Assembly: GCA_029976075.1 (NCBI GenBank)
Contig: JARKNW010000133.1
Coordinates: 1-64,000 of the forward strand
DNA from: Pleomorphomonas sp.
Lineage (GTDB): Bacteria; Pseudomonadota; Alphaproteobacteria; Rhizobiales; Pleomorphomonadaceae
Reading direction: 5' to 3'
DNA: 64,000 bases
The notes below the pieces were generated by a model that worked only from the letters and a program-made list of their open reading frames with translations, had not been told where the DNA came from and did not search any database. Below are positions 47,000 through 56,888 of this stretch, piece after piece. Positions within the stretch are counted from its first letter, which is position 1. Each line of letters begins with the position of its first letter. The position numbers and the translations under genes were made by a program.

Positions 47000-48127
47000 A
47001 TGAACATCGCATGCCAACACCTTATCGAGCCCATCCCGGCACCGGAGGTCGCCGACACGGCGATCACCGCCGGACGTCGGCGCGGCCGTGGGGCGGGCAT
47101 CAATCCATCGGGCAGGTTCGAAGCCTACGCGCGAACCAGCTTTGACGACGGCTGGAACGACAGCGACGAGCTGCCGCCTTTCAAGACGACGGTTCAGGTC
47201 GAGCCGGCACGCACCATCGTTACCCGCAATGACAGCCCGGACATCGCCTTCGATCGTTCGATCAATCCCTATCGCGGTTGCGAGCATGGCTGCGTCTACT
47301 GTTACGCGCGGCCGAACCATGCCTATCTCGGACTGTCGCCGGGCCTCGACTTCGAAACTCAGCTCTACGCCAAGACCAACGCAGCCGAAGTGTTGGAACG
47401 CCAGCTAGGAGCACCTTCCTATCAGCCGAAGGTGATCGCCATCGGCACGGCCACCGATGCCTACCAGCCGATCGAGAAGGAGCAGAAAGTCACCCGGCGG
47501 ATTCTTGAAGTGCTGGCGAAGACCCAGCATCCCGCGCTGATCATCACCAAGTCGGCGCTGGTCCTGCGCGATATCGACATTCTCCAGCCGATGGCCGCGC
47601 AAGGACTGGTCAAGGTGGCGATTTCGATCACCACGCTCGATCGCCGCCTCGCGCGCGCCATGGAGCCGCGTGCTTCCAGTCCGCAACGGCGCCTCGAAGC
47701 GATCCAGAAGCTCACGGAGGCCGGCATTCCGGTCGGCGTCATGATGGCTCCGATCATCCCCGCCGTAACCGACAGCGAGATCGAACGCATTCTCGAGGCG
47801 GCACACACTTTCGGCGCCCGCGAAGCCGGATACGTGCTGCTTCGCCTTCCGCTCGAAGTTTCGGAGATCTTCCGGGAATTTCTGCTCCGCGAACTGCCCG
47901 ACCGTTATCGGCACGTCATGAATGTCCTGAAGTCGATGCGTGGCGGCAAGGACTACGACGCCGAGTGGGGCAAGCGCATGCGCGGTACCGGTCCCTATGC
48001 CTGGCAGATCGGCAGACGGTTCGAAATGACGACGAAGCGCCTGGGCCTCAACAAGCACAAGCTGAAGCTCGACACGGAGAAGTTCCTGAAGCCTGGCAAC
48101 GGCGGCGTTCAGCTCAGCCTGTTTTGA
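47000..48127 (+). CDS. PA0069-family radical SAM protein
   Basis: 375 residues. The radical SAM cluster motif CEHGCVYC (C-x3-C-x2-C) lies near residue 93, followed by YARPNHAYLG; NPYRGCEHG precedes it. The SAM/iron-sulfur core spans about 85-290. The family resembles spore photoproduct lyase (SplB-like) enzymes and is often linked with DNA repair. The exact reaction is unknown. A LexA operator overlaps its promoter, so DNA-damage induction is likely. There is no ribosome-binding site before the ATG, which is unusual here. Confidence 0.88.
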   Translation: MNIACQHLIEPIPAPEVADTAITAGRRRGRGAGINPSGRFEAYARTSFDDGWNDSDELPPFKTTVQVEPARTIVTRNDSPDIAFDRSINPYRGCEHGCVYCYARPNHAYLGLSPGLDFETQLYAKTNAAEVLERQLGAPSYQPKVIAIGTATDAYQPIEKEQKVTRRILEVLAKTQHPALIITKSALVLRDIDILQPMAAQGLVKVAISITTLDRRLARAMEPRASSPQRRLEAIQKLTEAGIPVGVMMAPIIPAVTDSEIERILEAAHTFGAREAGYVLLRLPLEVSEIFREFLLRELPDRYRHVMNVLKSMRGGKDYDAEWGKRMRGTGPYAWQIGRRFEMTTKRLGLNKHKLKLDTEKFLKPGNGGVQLSLF

Positions 48128-48204
48128 AAGAGCGGCCCGCCCCTTGACGCCCCTTCCCTCCACCGACACTTCTGGACATTGAAGAAAGTTCGGAGGGAGA
48201 GGTC

Positions 48205-48636
48205 ATGAAGCTTTTCGGCGGTGGCTCAAAGTTCGACTGGAAGGACCTGAAGGCGCCGGAACTAGACGACTTCGAGGCAATGGCCGCTGAAGCCTATGCT
48301 GCCCTGCCGGCCGACTTCCGGGAGTTGACCGGAGAGATCGAAATCCGCGTCGCCGACTTTCCCGATGAGGACGTCGTGAAGGAGATGGAGCTCGAAAGCG
48401 ATTTCGATATCCTCGGCCTTTTTTACGGCACCGGCCTCGCCCATGACGCCGCGATACCGGAAACGGGGCGCCTGCCCAATCGCGTCTGGCTCTATCGGCG
48501 CCCCATTCTCGATTACTGGGCCGAGCACGAAGAGACGCTGGGCGACATCGTCACCCATGTGCTCGTCCACGAGATCGGCCACCATTTCGGCCTCAGCGAC
48601 GACGACATGTATGGCATCGAGGACAACGAGCCATGA
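48205..48636 (+). CDS. Small zincin-like metallopeptidase
   Basis: 143 residues, about the normal length for the COG3824 family. The zinc site is HEIGHHFGLSDDDM (HExxHxxGLSDD) at the C-terminus, and EIRVADFPDEDVVKEM and ILGLFYGTG are typical earlier segments. It may be a cytosolic protease or a zinc-binding chaperone. GGAGGGAGAG lies well placed before the ATG. Its stop overlaps the next start by 4 bp, so it is co-translated with the MBL-fold hydrolase. Confidence 0.88.
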   Translation: MKLFGGGSKFDWKDLKAPELDDFEAMAAEAYAALPADFRELTGEIEIRVADFPDEDVVKEMELESDFDILGLFYGTGLAHDAAIPETGRLPNRVWLYRRPILDYWAEHEETLGDIVTHVLVHEIGHHFGLSDDDMYGIEDNEP

Positions 48637-49505
48637 CCGATACGAGCACCTTCCGCATCCTCGAGCCGGCGCCAGGCGTGTTCGCTTATTACGACGGACG
48701 TATTGCCGGTGTCCGTCTTCACTCGCCCGCGCCAAATTGGCTCGACGACGGCGCCTACAGTCTCGGCATTGCGTCCTACGCCATCGTCGAGGGTAGCGAG
48801 GCGATCGTCTTCGACAGCCATGTTTCGCTGGACCATGCCCGAGCCGTTCGCAACCATCTCGAAGGGCTCGGCGTAACCCGATTCACGCTGGTCCTCAGTC
48901 ACTGGCACGACGACCACGTGGCCGGGAATGCCGTCTTCGCCGACGGACCGATCATTGCGCACCGCCTGACCCGCGATGCGCTGATCTCCAACCGCGAGAA
49001 GCTCGAAAACGCCAATCCGCCGATCCGGCCCCTGGTGCAGCCAACCGAGGTCTTCGATGACGGGCTGACGCTCGCCATTGGTGGCCGCAGCGTCGAAGCC
49101 CTGCATTTTGCCATTCACAGCGCCGATGGCGTGGTGCTCAGATTGCCCGATGCCGGGCTTCTTTTCGCCGGTGACGTCGTCGAGGACACCGTCACCTATG
49201 TATCGGAAGCCGAAGACACACCGAAGCATATCGCAGAGCTCGGCAGGCTGGCCGCTCTTCCCTTCCGGCGGATCCTGCCGGCCCACGGCGCGCCCGATCG
49301 GATTGCTGGCGGCGGCTACGACGAAGGACTCATCACAGCCAACCAAGACTATCTTCGACGTCTTGTTGCCGGCGAAGGGCGTGACGGCGCGCTGCTTTCC
49401 GCTTTTGTCGCCAACGACATTGCCGCCGGCCGGATCGGTTACTTCGAACCCTACGAGACCGTGCACAAGGCCAATATCAAGGCAATGGCGGCGGCGGGCT
49501 TTTGA
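48633..49505 (+). CDS. MBL-fold metallo-hydrolase
   Basis: 290 residues. The metallo-beta-lactamase motif LSHWHDDH is at about residue 90, with FAGDVVEDTV and LPAHGAP completing the metal ligands. SAPNWLDDGAYSLGIASY at the N-terminus forms the first beta hairpin. Substrate unknown. It begins inside the zincin stop codon (ATGA), so the two genes form a tight unit; the link to the radical SAM gene upstream is only by position. Confidence 0.88.
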   Translation: MTDTSTFRILEPAPGVFAYYDGRIAGVRLHSPAPNWLDDGAYSLGIASYAIVEGSEAIVFDSHVSLDHARAVRNHLEGLGVTRFTLVLSHWHDDHVAGNAVFADGPIIAHRLTRDALISNREKLENANPPIRPLVQPTEVFDDGLTLAIGGRSVEALHFAIHSADGVVLRLPDAGLLFAGDVVEDTVTYVSEAEDTPKHIAELGRLAALPFRRILPAHGAPDRIAGGGYDEGLITANQDYLRRLVAGEGRDGALLSAFVANDIAAGRIGYFEPYETVHKANIKAMAAAGF

Positions 49506-49530
49506 CCCCGCCACCAGCGCGATCGCAGAC

Positions 49531-50373
49531 TCAGCTCTTGAGAGCCGCCGCATTCTCCTTCACCCAGGCAGCCACCTGGCGTGCCGGATGGCCGGTCAGT
49601 GTCCGAACGTCGTCCGTCACGACGGCCGTCCACCCTTCGCGAACCTGATAGAAGATCGAGGCAAGGAACCGGGCATAGACCTCGGGCACGCCGGCTCCGA
49701 CGAGGGTGCCGACAAAGGTGTCATCGTCGACGGCCTGGTAGGCGACAGGCTTGCCGATGGCCTCGGAGATCAGCGCAGCGGCTTCGGAATAGCCGAGCGC
49801 TTCCGGCCCGGTCAGGTTGAAGGCCTTGCCGTCGAAGCGATCAGTCGTCAGCGCAGCGGCGGCGCTGTCGGCGATGTCGCGCACATCGATAAAACTCGAC
49901 TTGCCGTCGGCGGCCGGCACGGCAATGACACCCGCCGCGTCGATGCCGGGCTTCCAGTAGTTGACGAAGTTGTCGGTGAACCAGTTGGGCCGCAGAACGA
50001 CCCAACGCACGCCGGAATTTTCGAGAGCGATCTCAGCCTGGCGGTAGGGAATGGAGTCGTCGGCGTCGACGCCCAGTACAGACTGGAGCACGACCTTCAC
50101 CCCACGCGTGGCTGCCGCCTCGATGATCGGCAACAGCAATGCCTTGGCTTCGGTATAGCCGCCCGGCAGCATGACGAATGCGCGGTCGACACCCTCGAAC
50201 GCGTTGGGAAACGTCATGGGGTCGCCGACATCGAACACGACGCCTTCCGCCCCCTCAATCGAGTTGCCGCCGCGAGACGCCGCCTTGACCGCCTCACCAC
50301 GGGCCATCAGCGCCTTTACCAGCGGCCGCCCGACGTTACCGGTGGCGCCGAGAACTAGAATCTTGCCGGCCAT
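49531..50373 (-). CDS. NmrA-type NAD(P)-binding oxidoreductase/sensor
   Basis: 280 residues. The Rossmann motif GATGNVGRPLVKAL lies at the N-terminus, with a DVGDPMTF and GVDRAFVMLPGG pattern of atypical SDRs of the NmrA/QOR2 group. These proteins act as NAD(P)-dependent quinone reductases or redox sensors. The ATG at 50373 begins the family sequence; a longer open frame extends across the operator region and is rejected. It is divergent from an HxlR-type regulator; two inverted repeats lie between them. Confidence 0.87.
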   Translation of the reverse strand: MAGKILVLGATGNVGRPLVKALMARGEAVKAASRGGNSIEGAEGVVFDVGDPMTFPNAFEGVDRAFVMLPGGYTEAKALLLPIIEAAATRGVKVVLQSVLGVDADDSIPYRQAEIALENSGVRWVVLRPNWFTDNFVNYWKPGIDAAGVIAVPAADGKSSFIDVRDIADSAAAALTTDRFDGKAFNLTGPEALGYSEAAALISEAIGKPVAYQAVDDDTFVGTLVGAGVPEVYARFLASIFYQVREGWTAVVTDDVRTLTGHPARQVAAWVKENAAALKS

Positions 50374-50403
50374 GTCGAAACTCCTTAGTATCTCGTAGAA
50401 ACC

Positions 50404-50422
50404 ATGTTTCCGTTGGGAACAT
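50404..50422. promoter_or_regulatory. Operator-like inverted repeat 1 (NmrA/HxlR region)
   Basis: ATGTTTCC-GTT-GGGAACAT, a 19-bp dyad with one mismatch, 31 bp upstream of the NmrA-type start. Confidence 0.55.
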
Positions 50423-50467
50423 AGTTTGTTTTGGAAATGCGGGAAAGAAGGCAGTTTCCAGTGACCA

Positions 50468-50485
50468 GGTTTCCTTGAGGAAACC
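50468..50485. promoter_or_regulatory. Operator-like inverted repeat 2 (HxlR region)
   Basis: GGTTTCCT-TG-AGGAAACC, perfect 8-bp arms with a 2-bp centre, 15 bp upstream of the HxlR start. It shares the GTTTCC/GGAAAC core with repeat 1, as expected for an autoregulated divergent pair. Confidence 0.6.
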
Positions 50486-50500
50486 GCCTGAAAGGACAGC

Positions 50501-50869
50501 ATGAACCACGCCTACGACGTTTTCGATGATCGCTGCCCAACCCGCATGGTACTCGACCGACTGGCCGATAAATGGGCATTGCTGGTGCTTGATCGGCTGC
50601 AAGGCGGCCCCGTCCGTTTCAATCACCTCCGGCGCGATATCCGGGGTCTGTCGCAGAAGATCCTGTCCCAGACGCTGAAGCGATTGGAACGCGATGGACT
50701 GGTGAAACGCACCGTGCACCCCACCGTTCCGGTCAGCGTCGATTATGCCCTGACCCCACTCGGCCAGACGTTGACCGACACGGTCGCCGCCTTCGCCCAT
50801 TGGGCCGAGCTCAACATGGACGCGGTCCTCGCCGCCCAGGCCGCCTACGACTCGGCCATAACAGGCTGA
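50501..50869 (+). CDS. HxlR-family transcriptional regulator
   Basis: 122 residues, a single winged-helix domain. The HxlR signature is the N-terminal CPTRMVLDRLADKWALLVL, then VRFNHLRRDIRGLSQKILSQTLKRLERDGL containing the recognition helix, and LTPLGQTL. The N-terminal cysteine is at the position that senses redox in several family members. It likely represses or activates the divergent NmrA gene and itself through the two dyads. AAAGGA precedes the ATG. Confidence 0.92.
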   Translation: MNHAYDVFDDRCPTRMVLDRLADKWALLVLDRLQGGPVRFNHLRRDIRGLSQKILSQTLKRLERDGLVKRTVHPTVPVSVDYALTPLGQTLTDTVAAFAHWAELNMDAVLAAQAAYDSAITG

Positions 50870-50965
50870 CGGCAGACCTCAGGCATCGGCAATCTCACGC
50901 TTTTTCACTCACATCGTCCGTGCTATCGCCGGGGCAGTCGGCCGGTTGCCGTCGGGAGATTCAGA

Positions 50966-52009
50966 ATGCGCGCCATATTCTACGAGCTGTTCGGCAAACG
51001 ACCGGAGGTCCGCACACTGCCAGATCCAACCCCGGAGCCGCACGGCCTCGTGCTGAAGGTTGAGGCCTCCGGCATCTGTCGTTCCGACTGGCATGGCTGG
51101 ATGGGCCACGACCCGGACATTGCCTTGCCGCATGTCCCCGGCCACGAGTTCGCCGGCCGCGTGGTCGCCGTAGGGCGCGACGTTCGCCGCTTCAAGGCAG
51201 GCGACCGCATCACCATGCCATTCGTCGCCGGCTGCGGATGCTGCCCGGAATGCGGCTCTGGCAATCAGCAGGTCTGCCGCAACCAGACGCAACCCGGCTT
51301 CACCCACTGGGGATCCTTCGCAGAATATGTCGGCGTGCACCACGCCGACGACAACGTGGTCGCGCTGCCCGACGAGATCGATTTTCCGACCGCCGCCAGT
51401 CTCGGTTGCCGCTTCGCCACATCCTTCCGCGCCGTGGTCGACCAGGGACGGGTACGCGGCGGTGAATGGGTGGCTGTGCATGGGTGCGGCGGCGTCGGTC
51501 TCTCTGCCATCATGATCGCCGCGGCGATGGGCGCCAATGTGATCGCCGTCGATATCGCCGATGACAAGCTTGAGTTTGCCAAGACCATTGGCGCCACGGC
51601 AGTCGTCAATGGTCGGTCCACGCCGGACGTCGCCGGCGCCATCCGCGACCTTACGGAAGGCGGCGCCCATCTCTCCATCGACGCCCTCGGCCACCGGGTA
51701 ACCGCGCGCAACTCCATCCTCGGCCTCAAGCGACGTGGCCGTCACGTTCAGGTCGGCCTGATGCTCGGCGACGACGTAGAGGCGCCGATCCCCATGGCAC
51801 GCATCATCGGCTGGGAGCTCGAGGTTTATGGCAGCCATGGCATGCAGGCCTGGCGCTACGACGACATGCTCTCGATGATCGCCGCCGGCAAGCTCGCTCC
51901 TCAGAAGTTGATCAATCGCCACGTCGGCCTCGACGAGGCGATCGACCTGCTCATCGGCATGGACCGGTCTCAAGAGACCGGTATCAACGTCATCACCCGC
52001 TTTGATTGA
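50966..52009 (+). CDS. Zinc-dependent alcohol dehydrogenase
   Basis: 347 residues, medium-chain dehydrogenase. The catalytic zinc site is C37-type (ICRSDWHG) plus PGHEFAGRV. The four-cysteine structural zinc loop is [15 protein letters not shown]. The NAD-binding motif is [10 protein letters not shown] at about residue 174, followed by VIAVDIADD. It oxidises an alcohol with NAD(P); the substrate is unknown. It is 96 bp after the HxlR gene, on the same strand. Confidence 0.92.
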   Translation: MRAIFYELFGKRPEVRTLPDPTPEPHGLVLKVEASGICRSDWHGWMGHDPDIALPHVPGHEFAGRVVAVGRDVRRFKAGDRITMPFVAGCGCCPECGSGNQQVCRNQTQPGFTHWGSFAEYVGVHHADDNVVALPDEIDFPTAASLGCRFATSFRAVVDQGRVRGGEWVAVHGCGGVGLSAIMIAAAMGANVIAVDIADDKLEFAKTIGATAVVNGRSTPDVAGAIRDLTEGGAHLSIDALGHRVTARNSILGLKRRGRHVQVGLMLGDDVEAPIPMARIIGWELEVYGSHGMQAWRYDDMLSMIAAGKLAPQKLINRHVGLDEAIDLLIGMDRSQETGINVITRFD

Positions 52010-52056
52010 AGCGCTCGCCGCATCAGGCCGGATAGGTCTGATGCGGCCTCCAGGGC

Positions 52057-52566
52057 TTACTTGGCCGTGAAGAATGCCGGATGGAAGGCTATGGGGCGCC
52101 AGACCGGTGGCTCTCCGAAGGCCAAGGCTTGCACATAGAGATCTGGGACGCCGTCGCAGGTGAGGCCCGGCCGGGCTGCAAAACCAAAACGACCGTAGTA
52201 GGCCGGGTCGCCAACCAGCACGACACCCGCCGCTCCGATGTTCGGCAGTTGCGAAAGACCGGATCGGAGGAGCGCGGAGCCAATCCCGCGACGCTGCTCG
52301 CTGGGCTTCACGGAAAGCGGCCCCAGGCCGAACCAACGGCCGGGCATTTCGGTTTCAACCGGCGAAAAACCGGCGTGACCGACGATCTCTCCGGATGCCT
52401 CATCGACAGCGACGAGCGACAGGATGAGAACGCCGGCAGCGCGAAGATCGCGGACGATTGCCGCCTCGGTGCCGCTGGCATGGGCGGTCGTCAGGAAGGC
52501 GGCAGTGGTAAGCTCGCTGATGGCGGCACGATCGGCCACCGCTTCAGTTCGAATGACAAAGCTCAT
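52057..52566 (-). CDS. GNAT-family N-acetyltransferase (YhbS-like)
   Basis: 169 residues. VIRTEAVADRAAISELTTAAF is the first helix, GPLSVKPSEQRRGIGSALL is the acetyl-CoA-binding loop, and VLVGDPAYYGRFGF is the C-terminal core typical of YhbS proteins. The family's substrates are poorly known. It is convergent with the alcohol dehydrogenase and lies about 160 bp after the ssb stop on the same strand. Confidence 0.88.
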   Translation of the reverse strand: MSFVIRTEAVADRAAISELTTAAFLTTAHASGTEAAIVRDLRAAGVLILSLVAVDEASGEIVGHAGFSPVETEMPGRWFGLGPLSVKPSEQRRGIGSALLRSGLSQLPNIGAAGVVLVGDPAYYGRFGFAARPGLTCDGVPDLYVQALAFGEPPVWRPIAFHPAFFTAK

Positions 52567-52725
52567 TTTTCAATTCCGATTGCAGGACAACACGACGCGG
52601 CGGCCGTTGGGGCAGCGATGCGCCAGCTATGCAGCGGAACGAGCCGAACCCAGAACCAGCGGCCCAGGTACGGCTCAACCCGCAGTGTCCAATCGAAATG
52701 AGAAGTTGAGCATCATCTCGTGGTT

Positions 52726-53253
52726 TCAGAACGGAATGTCGTCGTCGAGATCCGACGAGAAGTTGGAAGCCGGGGCGCCACCGCTCTGACCACGGCCACC
52801 GCCGCCCGACCGAGCTGGAGCGCGGTCCATCGGACCAGAGGAGCCGTAGTCCGAACCGGCATCACCACCGAAGTCGCCCTCGCCGCGACCGCCGCCCTCG
52901 CCACGGCTGTCGAGAATGGTCAGTTCACCACGGAAACGCTGCAGCACCACCTCGGTGCTATAGCGTTCCTGACCCGACTGATCGGTCCACTTGCGGGTCT
53001 GAAGCTGGCCCTCGATATAAACCTTGGAGCCCTTCTTCAGGTACTGCTCGGCCACCTTGGCAAGATTTTCATTGAAGATCACCACCGAGTGCCACTCGGT
53101 GCGCTCCTTGCGCTCGCCGCTCTGGCGATCGCGCCAGTTCTCCGAGGTCGCGATACGCAGGTTCACCACGGCATCGCCCGACCCCATCCGCCGCACCTCA
53201 GGATCGCGCCCGAGATTGCCGATCAGGATGACCTTGTTGACGCTGCCTGCCAT
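52726..53253 (-). CDS. ssb: Single-stranded DNA-binding protein
   Basis: 175 residues. An OB-fold covers residues 1-110 ([40 protein letters not shown]). A glycine-rich linker follows and the acidic tip DLDDDIPF binds partner proteins. It coats single-stranded DNA during replication and repair. It is divergent from uvrA; a LexA operator lies in the shared 432-bp region, as in E. coli. Confidence 0.96.
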   Translation of the reverse strand: MAGSVNKVILIGNLGRDPEVRRMGSGDAVVNLRIATSENWRDRQSGERKERTEWHSVVIFNENLAKVAEQYLKKGSKVYIEGQLQTRKWTDQSGQERYSTEVVLQRFRGELTILDSRGEGGGRGEGDFGGDAGSDYGSSGPMDRAPARSGGGGRGQSGGAPASNFSSDLDDDIPF

Positions 53254-53685
53254 GGCTTTCTTCCCTCAAACTCGCTATCTTCGATCGGCGTATTATGGCG
53301 CGCTCGACCCGTCAGGCTTTCGCCCGACACCATGCCTGCACGTTAACGCGGGCTCTGGACCAGCGATACCCTACCCCAACCGGGTCTGGGCCTTTTCCAC
53401 AGTGAGAAAAGGACTGGCCTCCGCCCTGTGTTCCTGATACGTTCTAAACGCTTCACGAGGATGCTGCAACCGAATTCCGAGATTTTGGCATTTTCCTCCT
53501 TGGATCGGCAGCATGGCTGCCGCGCGGGCTGGCGTCTTGCAGTTCGTCGGCCGATCCTGACAGGATGCGTCAGCAGACCGGGACTAGCGTGGCGCGCCCT
53601 AAGGCCGCCAGCCCACGTGTTTTAGGCAAGAGATTTTCCCGCCTCCTGGTCTCCCCAGGGAGGCGCGACAAGGACGACGACAGAC
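53254..53685. other. 432-bp divergent control region between ssb and uvrA
   Basis: No ORF with coding character. It contains one SOS operator at 53430-53444, roughly midway, plus unassigned promoter sequence. Confidence 0.7.
53430..53444. promoter_or_regulatory. LexA (SOS) operator shared by ssb and uvrA
   Basis: GTTC-CTGATAC-GTTC, exact GTTC-N7-GTTC, 177 bp from the ssb start and 242 bp from the uvrA start. Confidence 0.82.
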
Positions 53686-56598
53686 ATGCCGAACAAGCCG
53701 ACCAGCATTTTCGATCAGGCCCGGCGCTCCCTCTCGGTGCGCGGCGCGCGCGAGCATAACCTCAAGAACATCGACGTCGACCTGCCGCGCGACAGCCTGA
53801 TCGTCATGACGGGCCTGTCCGGCTCCGGCAAATCGTCACTCGCCTTCGACACGATCTATGCCGAGGGGCAGCGCCGTTACGTCGAAAGCCTTTCGGCCTA
53901 CGCCCGCCAGTTCCTCGACATGATGCAGAAGCCTGACGTCGACCAGATCGACGGCCTGTCGCCGGCTATCTCCATCGAACAGAAGACCACGTCGCGCAAC
54001 CCGCGCTCGACGGTGGGCACCGTCACCGAAATCTACGACTACATGCGCCTGCTGTTTGCGCGCGTCGGTATCCCCTACTCGCCGGCCACCGGCCTGCCGA
54101 TCGAGAGCCAGACCATCAGCCAGATGGTGGACCGCACGCTGGAGCTGCCCGAAGGCACCCGCCTCTATCTGCTGGCGCCGATGATCCGCGGCCGCAAGGG
54201 CGAGTATCGCAAGGAATTCGCCGACCTCCAGAAAAAGGGCTTCCAGCGCGTCAAGGTGGACGGCAGCTTCTATCCGATCGAGGAAGTGCCGGCGCTCGAC
54301 AAGAAGATCAAACATGACATCGACATCGTCGTCGATCGTATCGTGGTCAAGGCCGACATCGCCTCGCGCCTTGCCGACAGTTTCCAGACGGCCCTCGGGC
54401 TTGCCGACGGCATCGCCTTGCTGGAGTTCGCCAATCTTGCCGAAGGCGAGAGCGAGCCGCGCCGCATCACCTTCTCGGAGAAGTTCGCCTGTCCGGTCAG
54501 CGGCTTCACCATTCCCGAAATCGAGCCACGACTCTTCTCGTTCAACAACCCGTTCGGTGCCTGCCCCAAGTGCGACGGTCTGGGTACCGAGCTGAAGTTC
54601 GAAGCCGAACTGGTCGTCCCCGACGACAGCCTCAGTTTACGCGGCGGATGCATCCTGCCATGGGCCAAGACCGGCGCCTCCTCGCCCTATTACGCCCAGA
54701 CGCTCGAAGCGATTTGCCGTCATTTCAAGGCGTCGATGACGACGCCCTGGAAAGATCTGCCGCAGAAGGTGCGCGACGTCATCCTCACTGGGTCGGGCGG
54801 CGAGGAGATATCCTTCACTTATGACGACGGCCTCAGGACCTATACAACCAAGAAGGCGTTCGAGGGTGTGGTCGGCAACATCGAGCGCCGCTGGAAGGAA
54901 ACCGATTCCGACATGGTGCGCGAGGAGTTGGGCCGGTTCCAGTCGGATCACCCCTGCGAAACCTGCAACGGCTATCGTCTGAAGCCCGAAGCGCTCGCCG
55001 TGAAGATCGCCGGATTGCACATTGGCCAAGTCACGCAGATGTCGATCCGCGAAGCAGGAGCATGGTTTACCGCCCTGCCCGATCAGCTCACTGCCAAACA
55101 GAACGAGATCGCCGTTCGTATCCTGAAGGAAATCCGCGAGCGCCTTCGCTTCCTCAACAATGTCGGCCTCGAATACCTGACGCTGTCGCGTTCCTCCGGC
55201 ACGCTGTCGGGCGGCGAGAGCCAGCGCATCCGTCTGGCCAGCCAGATCGGTTCCGGCCTGACGGGTGTGCTCTACGTGCTCGACGAGCCGTCCATCGGCC
55301 TGCATCAGCGAGACAACGACAAGCTGATCGAGACGCTGAAGCATCTGCGCGATCTCGGCAACACGGTCATCGTCGTCGAGCACGACGAGGATGCCATCCT
55401 CGCCGCCGATTACGTGCTCGACATCGGTCCGGGAGCCGGCGTGCATGGCGGCAAGATCGTCTCGGAGGGAACACCGGCCGAGATCATGGCCGATCCGGCC
55501 AGTCTCACGGGACAGTATCTCTCAGGCACGCTCGCGATCCCCCTGCCCGACAAGCGACGCAAGCCGCAGAAGAACAAGTACCTCCGTGTCGTCGGCGCCC
55601 GGGGCAACAACCTCAAGGACGTTACGACCGACATTCCCATCGGCCTGTTCACCTGCGTCACCGGCGTGTCGGGCGGCGGCAAGTCGACCCTGCTGATCGA
55701 TACGCTGTTCAAGGCGGCGGCGCGGCGTCTTAACGGCGCTCGCGAGCAGGCGGCACCGCACGACCGCATCGAAGGACTGGAGATGCTCGACAAGGTGATC
55801 GACATCGACCAGTCGCCGATCGGCCGTACGCCGCGTTCCAACCCGGCCACCTACACCGGCGCCTTCACGCCGATCCGCGACTGGTTCGCCGGCCTGCCGG
55901 AAGCCAAGGCGCGGGGATATGGTCCGGGGCGCTTCTCCTTCAACGTCAAGGGCGGGCGCTGCGAAGCCTGCCAGGGCGATGGCGTCATCAAGATCGAGAT
56001 GCACTTCCTGCCGGACGTTTATGTCACCTGCGACGTCTGCAAGGGCCATCGCTACAATCGCGAGACGCTGGAGGTCCACTTCAAGGGCAAGTCAATCGCC
56101 GATGTGCTCGACATGACGGTCGAGGAAGCTTGCGACTTCTTCCAGGCCGTGCCGGCCATCCGCGACAAGATGACGGCTCTGCGCGACGTGGGCCTCGGCT
56201 ACGTCAAGGTCGGTCAGCAAGCGACGACCCTCTCGGGTGGCGAAGCCCAGCGCGTCAAGCTGGCCAAGGAACTGTCCCGCCGGGCGACCGGCCGCACGCT
56301 CTACATCCTCGACGAGCCAACGACCGGCCTCCATTTCCATGACGTGGCAAAGCTTCTCGAGATGCTCCATGAACTGGTCGAACAGGGCAACACGGTGGTG
56401 ATCATCGAGCACAATCTCGAGGTCATCAAGACCGCCGACTGGCTGGTCGACCTCGGACCCGAGGGTGGCGACGGCGGCGGCCGCATCGTCGCCGTCGGTA
56501 CGCCGGAGGAGGTCATGAAGGTAGATGCGAGCTACACGGGGCGCTATCTACGCGAACTTCTCGATCGCCGTCCACAGCGGCGCAACGCGGCCGAATAA
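53686..56598 (+). CDS. uvrA: Excinuclease ABC subunit A
   Basis: 970 residues, full length. Two ABC ATPase modules are visible: Walker [11 protein letters not shown] near 43 and [10 protein letters not shown] near 660; signatures LSGGESQR near 506 and LSGGEAQR near 850. The second zinc module (CEACQGDG...CDVCKG, about 759) is intact. The first reads CPVSGF, with Ser where E. coli has the second Cys, then ACPKCDGLG. UvrA recognises bulky lesions and loads UvrB. SOS control is likely from the box at 53430. Confidence 0.97.
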   Translation: MPNKPTSIFDQARRSLSVRGAREHNLKNIDVDLPRDSLIVMTGLSGSGKSSLAFDTIYAEGQRRYVESLSAYARQFLDMMQKPDVDQIDGLSPAISIEQKTTSRNPRSTVGTVTEIYDYMRLLFARVGIPYSPATGLPIESQTISQMVDRTLELPEGTRLYLLAPMIRGRKGEYRKEFADLQKKGFQRVKVDGSFYPIEEVPALDKKIKHDIDIVVDRIVVKADIASRLADSFQTALGLADGIALLEFANLAEGESEPRRITFSEKFACPVSGFTIPEIEPRLFSFNNPFGACPKCDGLGTELKFEAELVVPDDSLSLRGGCILPWAKTGASSPYYAQTLEAICRHFKASMTTPWKDLPQKVRDVILTGSGGEEISFTYDDGLRTYTTKKAFEGVVGNIERRWKETDSDMVREELGRFQSDHPCETCNGYRLKPEALAVKIAGLHIGQVTQMSIREAGAWFTALPDQLTAKQNEIAVRILKEIRERLRFLNNVGLEYLTLSRSSGTLSGGESQRIRLASQIGSGLTGVLYVLDEPSIGLHQRDNDKLIETLKHLRDLGNTVIVVEHDEDAILAADYVLDIGPGAGVHGGKIVSEGTPAEIMADPASLTGQYLSGTLAIPLPDKRRKPQKNKYLRVVGARGNNLKDVTTDIPIGLFTCVTGVSGGGKSTLLIDTLFKAAARRLNGAREQAAPHDRIEGLEMLDKVIDIDQSPIGRTPRSNPATYTGAFTPIRDWFAGLPEAKARGYGPGRFSFNVKGGRCEACQGDGVIKIEMHFLPDVYVTCDVCKGHRYNRETLEVHFKGKSIADVLDMTVEEACDFFQAVPAIRDKMTALRDVGLGYVKVGQQATTLSGGEAQRVKLAKELSRRATGRTLYILDEPTTGLHFHDVAKLLEMLHELVEQGNTVVIIEHNLEVIKTADWLVDLGPEGGDGGGRIVAVGTPEEVMKVDASYTGRYLRELLDRRPQRRNAAE

Positions 56599-56888
56599 GA
56601 ACAGAAAATCGAGTCCCACCCGCCGGCTAGCACCCCTCTTGCCGGCAGGGTGGGAAGAGCAGCTGTTATGTTCGAGGCTAAAAAGAGCCTCTGCAAGAGA
56701 TTCCGGAAATCTTCATAACTTACTGATTTTAAATACAAAATATAAGACTTCACATACTGATTCAGGTGGGCTGCTTCTCATAATTTGAATCAGGATGAAG
56801 TCCTTCTGGCGCAGTGAATGAACAGCCGCTTGCCAGCGGCCGACGGGCGGTCTACCTCAGAGTTCCGACCCAACACGCGAGCACGCCC
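56599..56888. other. 290-bp region before folP
   Basis: AT-rich around 56695-56785 (for example a TACAAAATATAAG stretch), a plausible promoter area for the folate operon. A GTG at 56814 keeps the folP frame open but has a poor ribosome-binding site. Confidence 0.5.
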
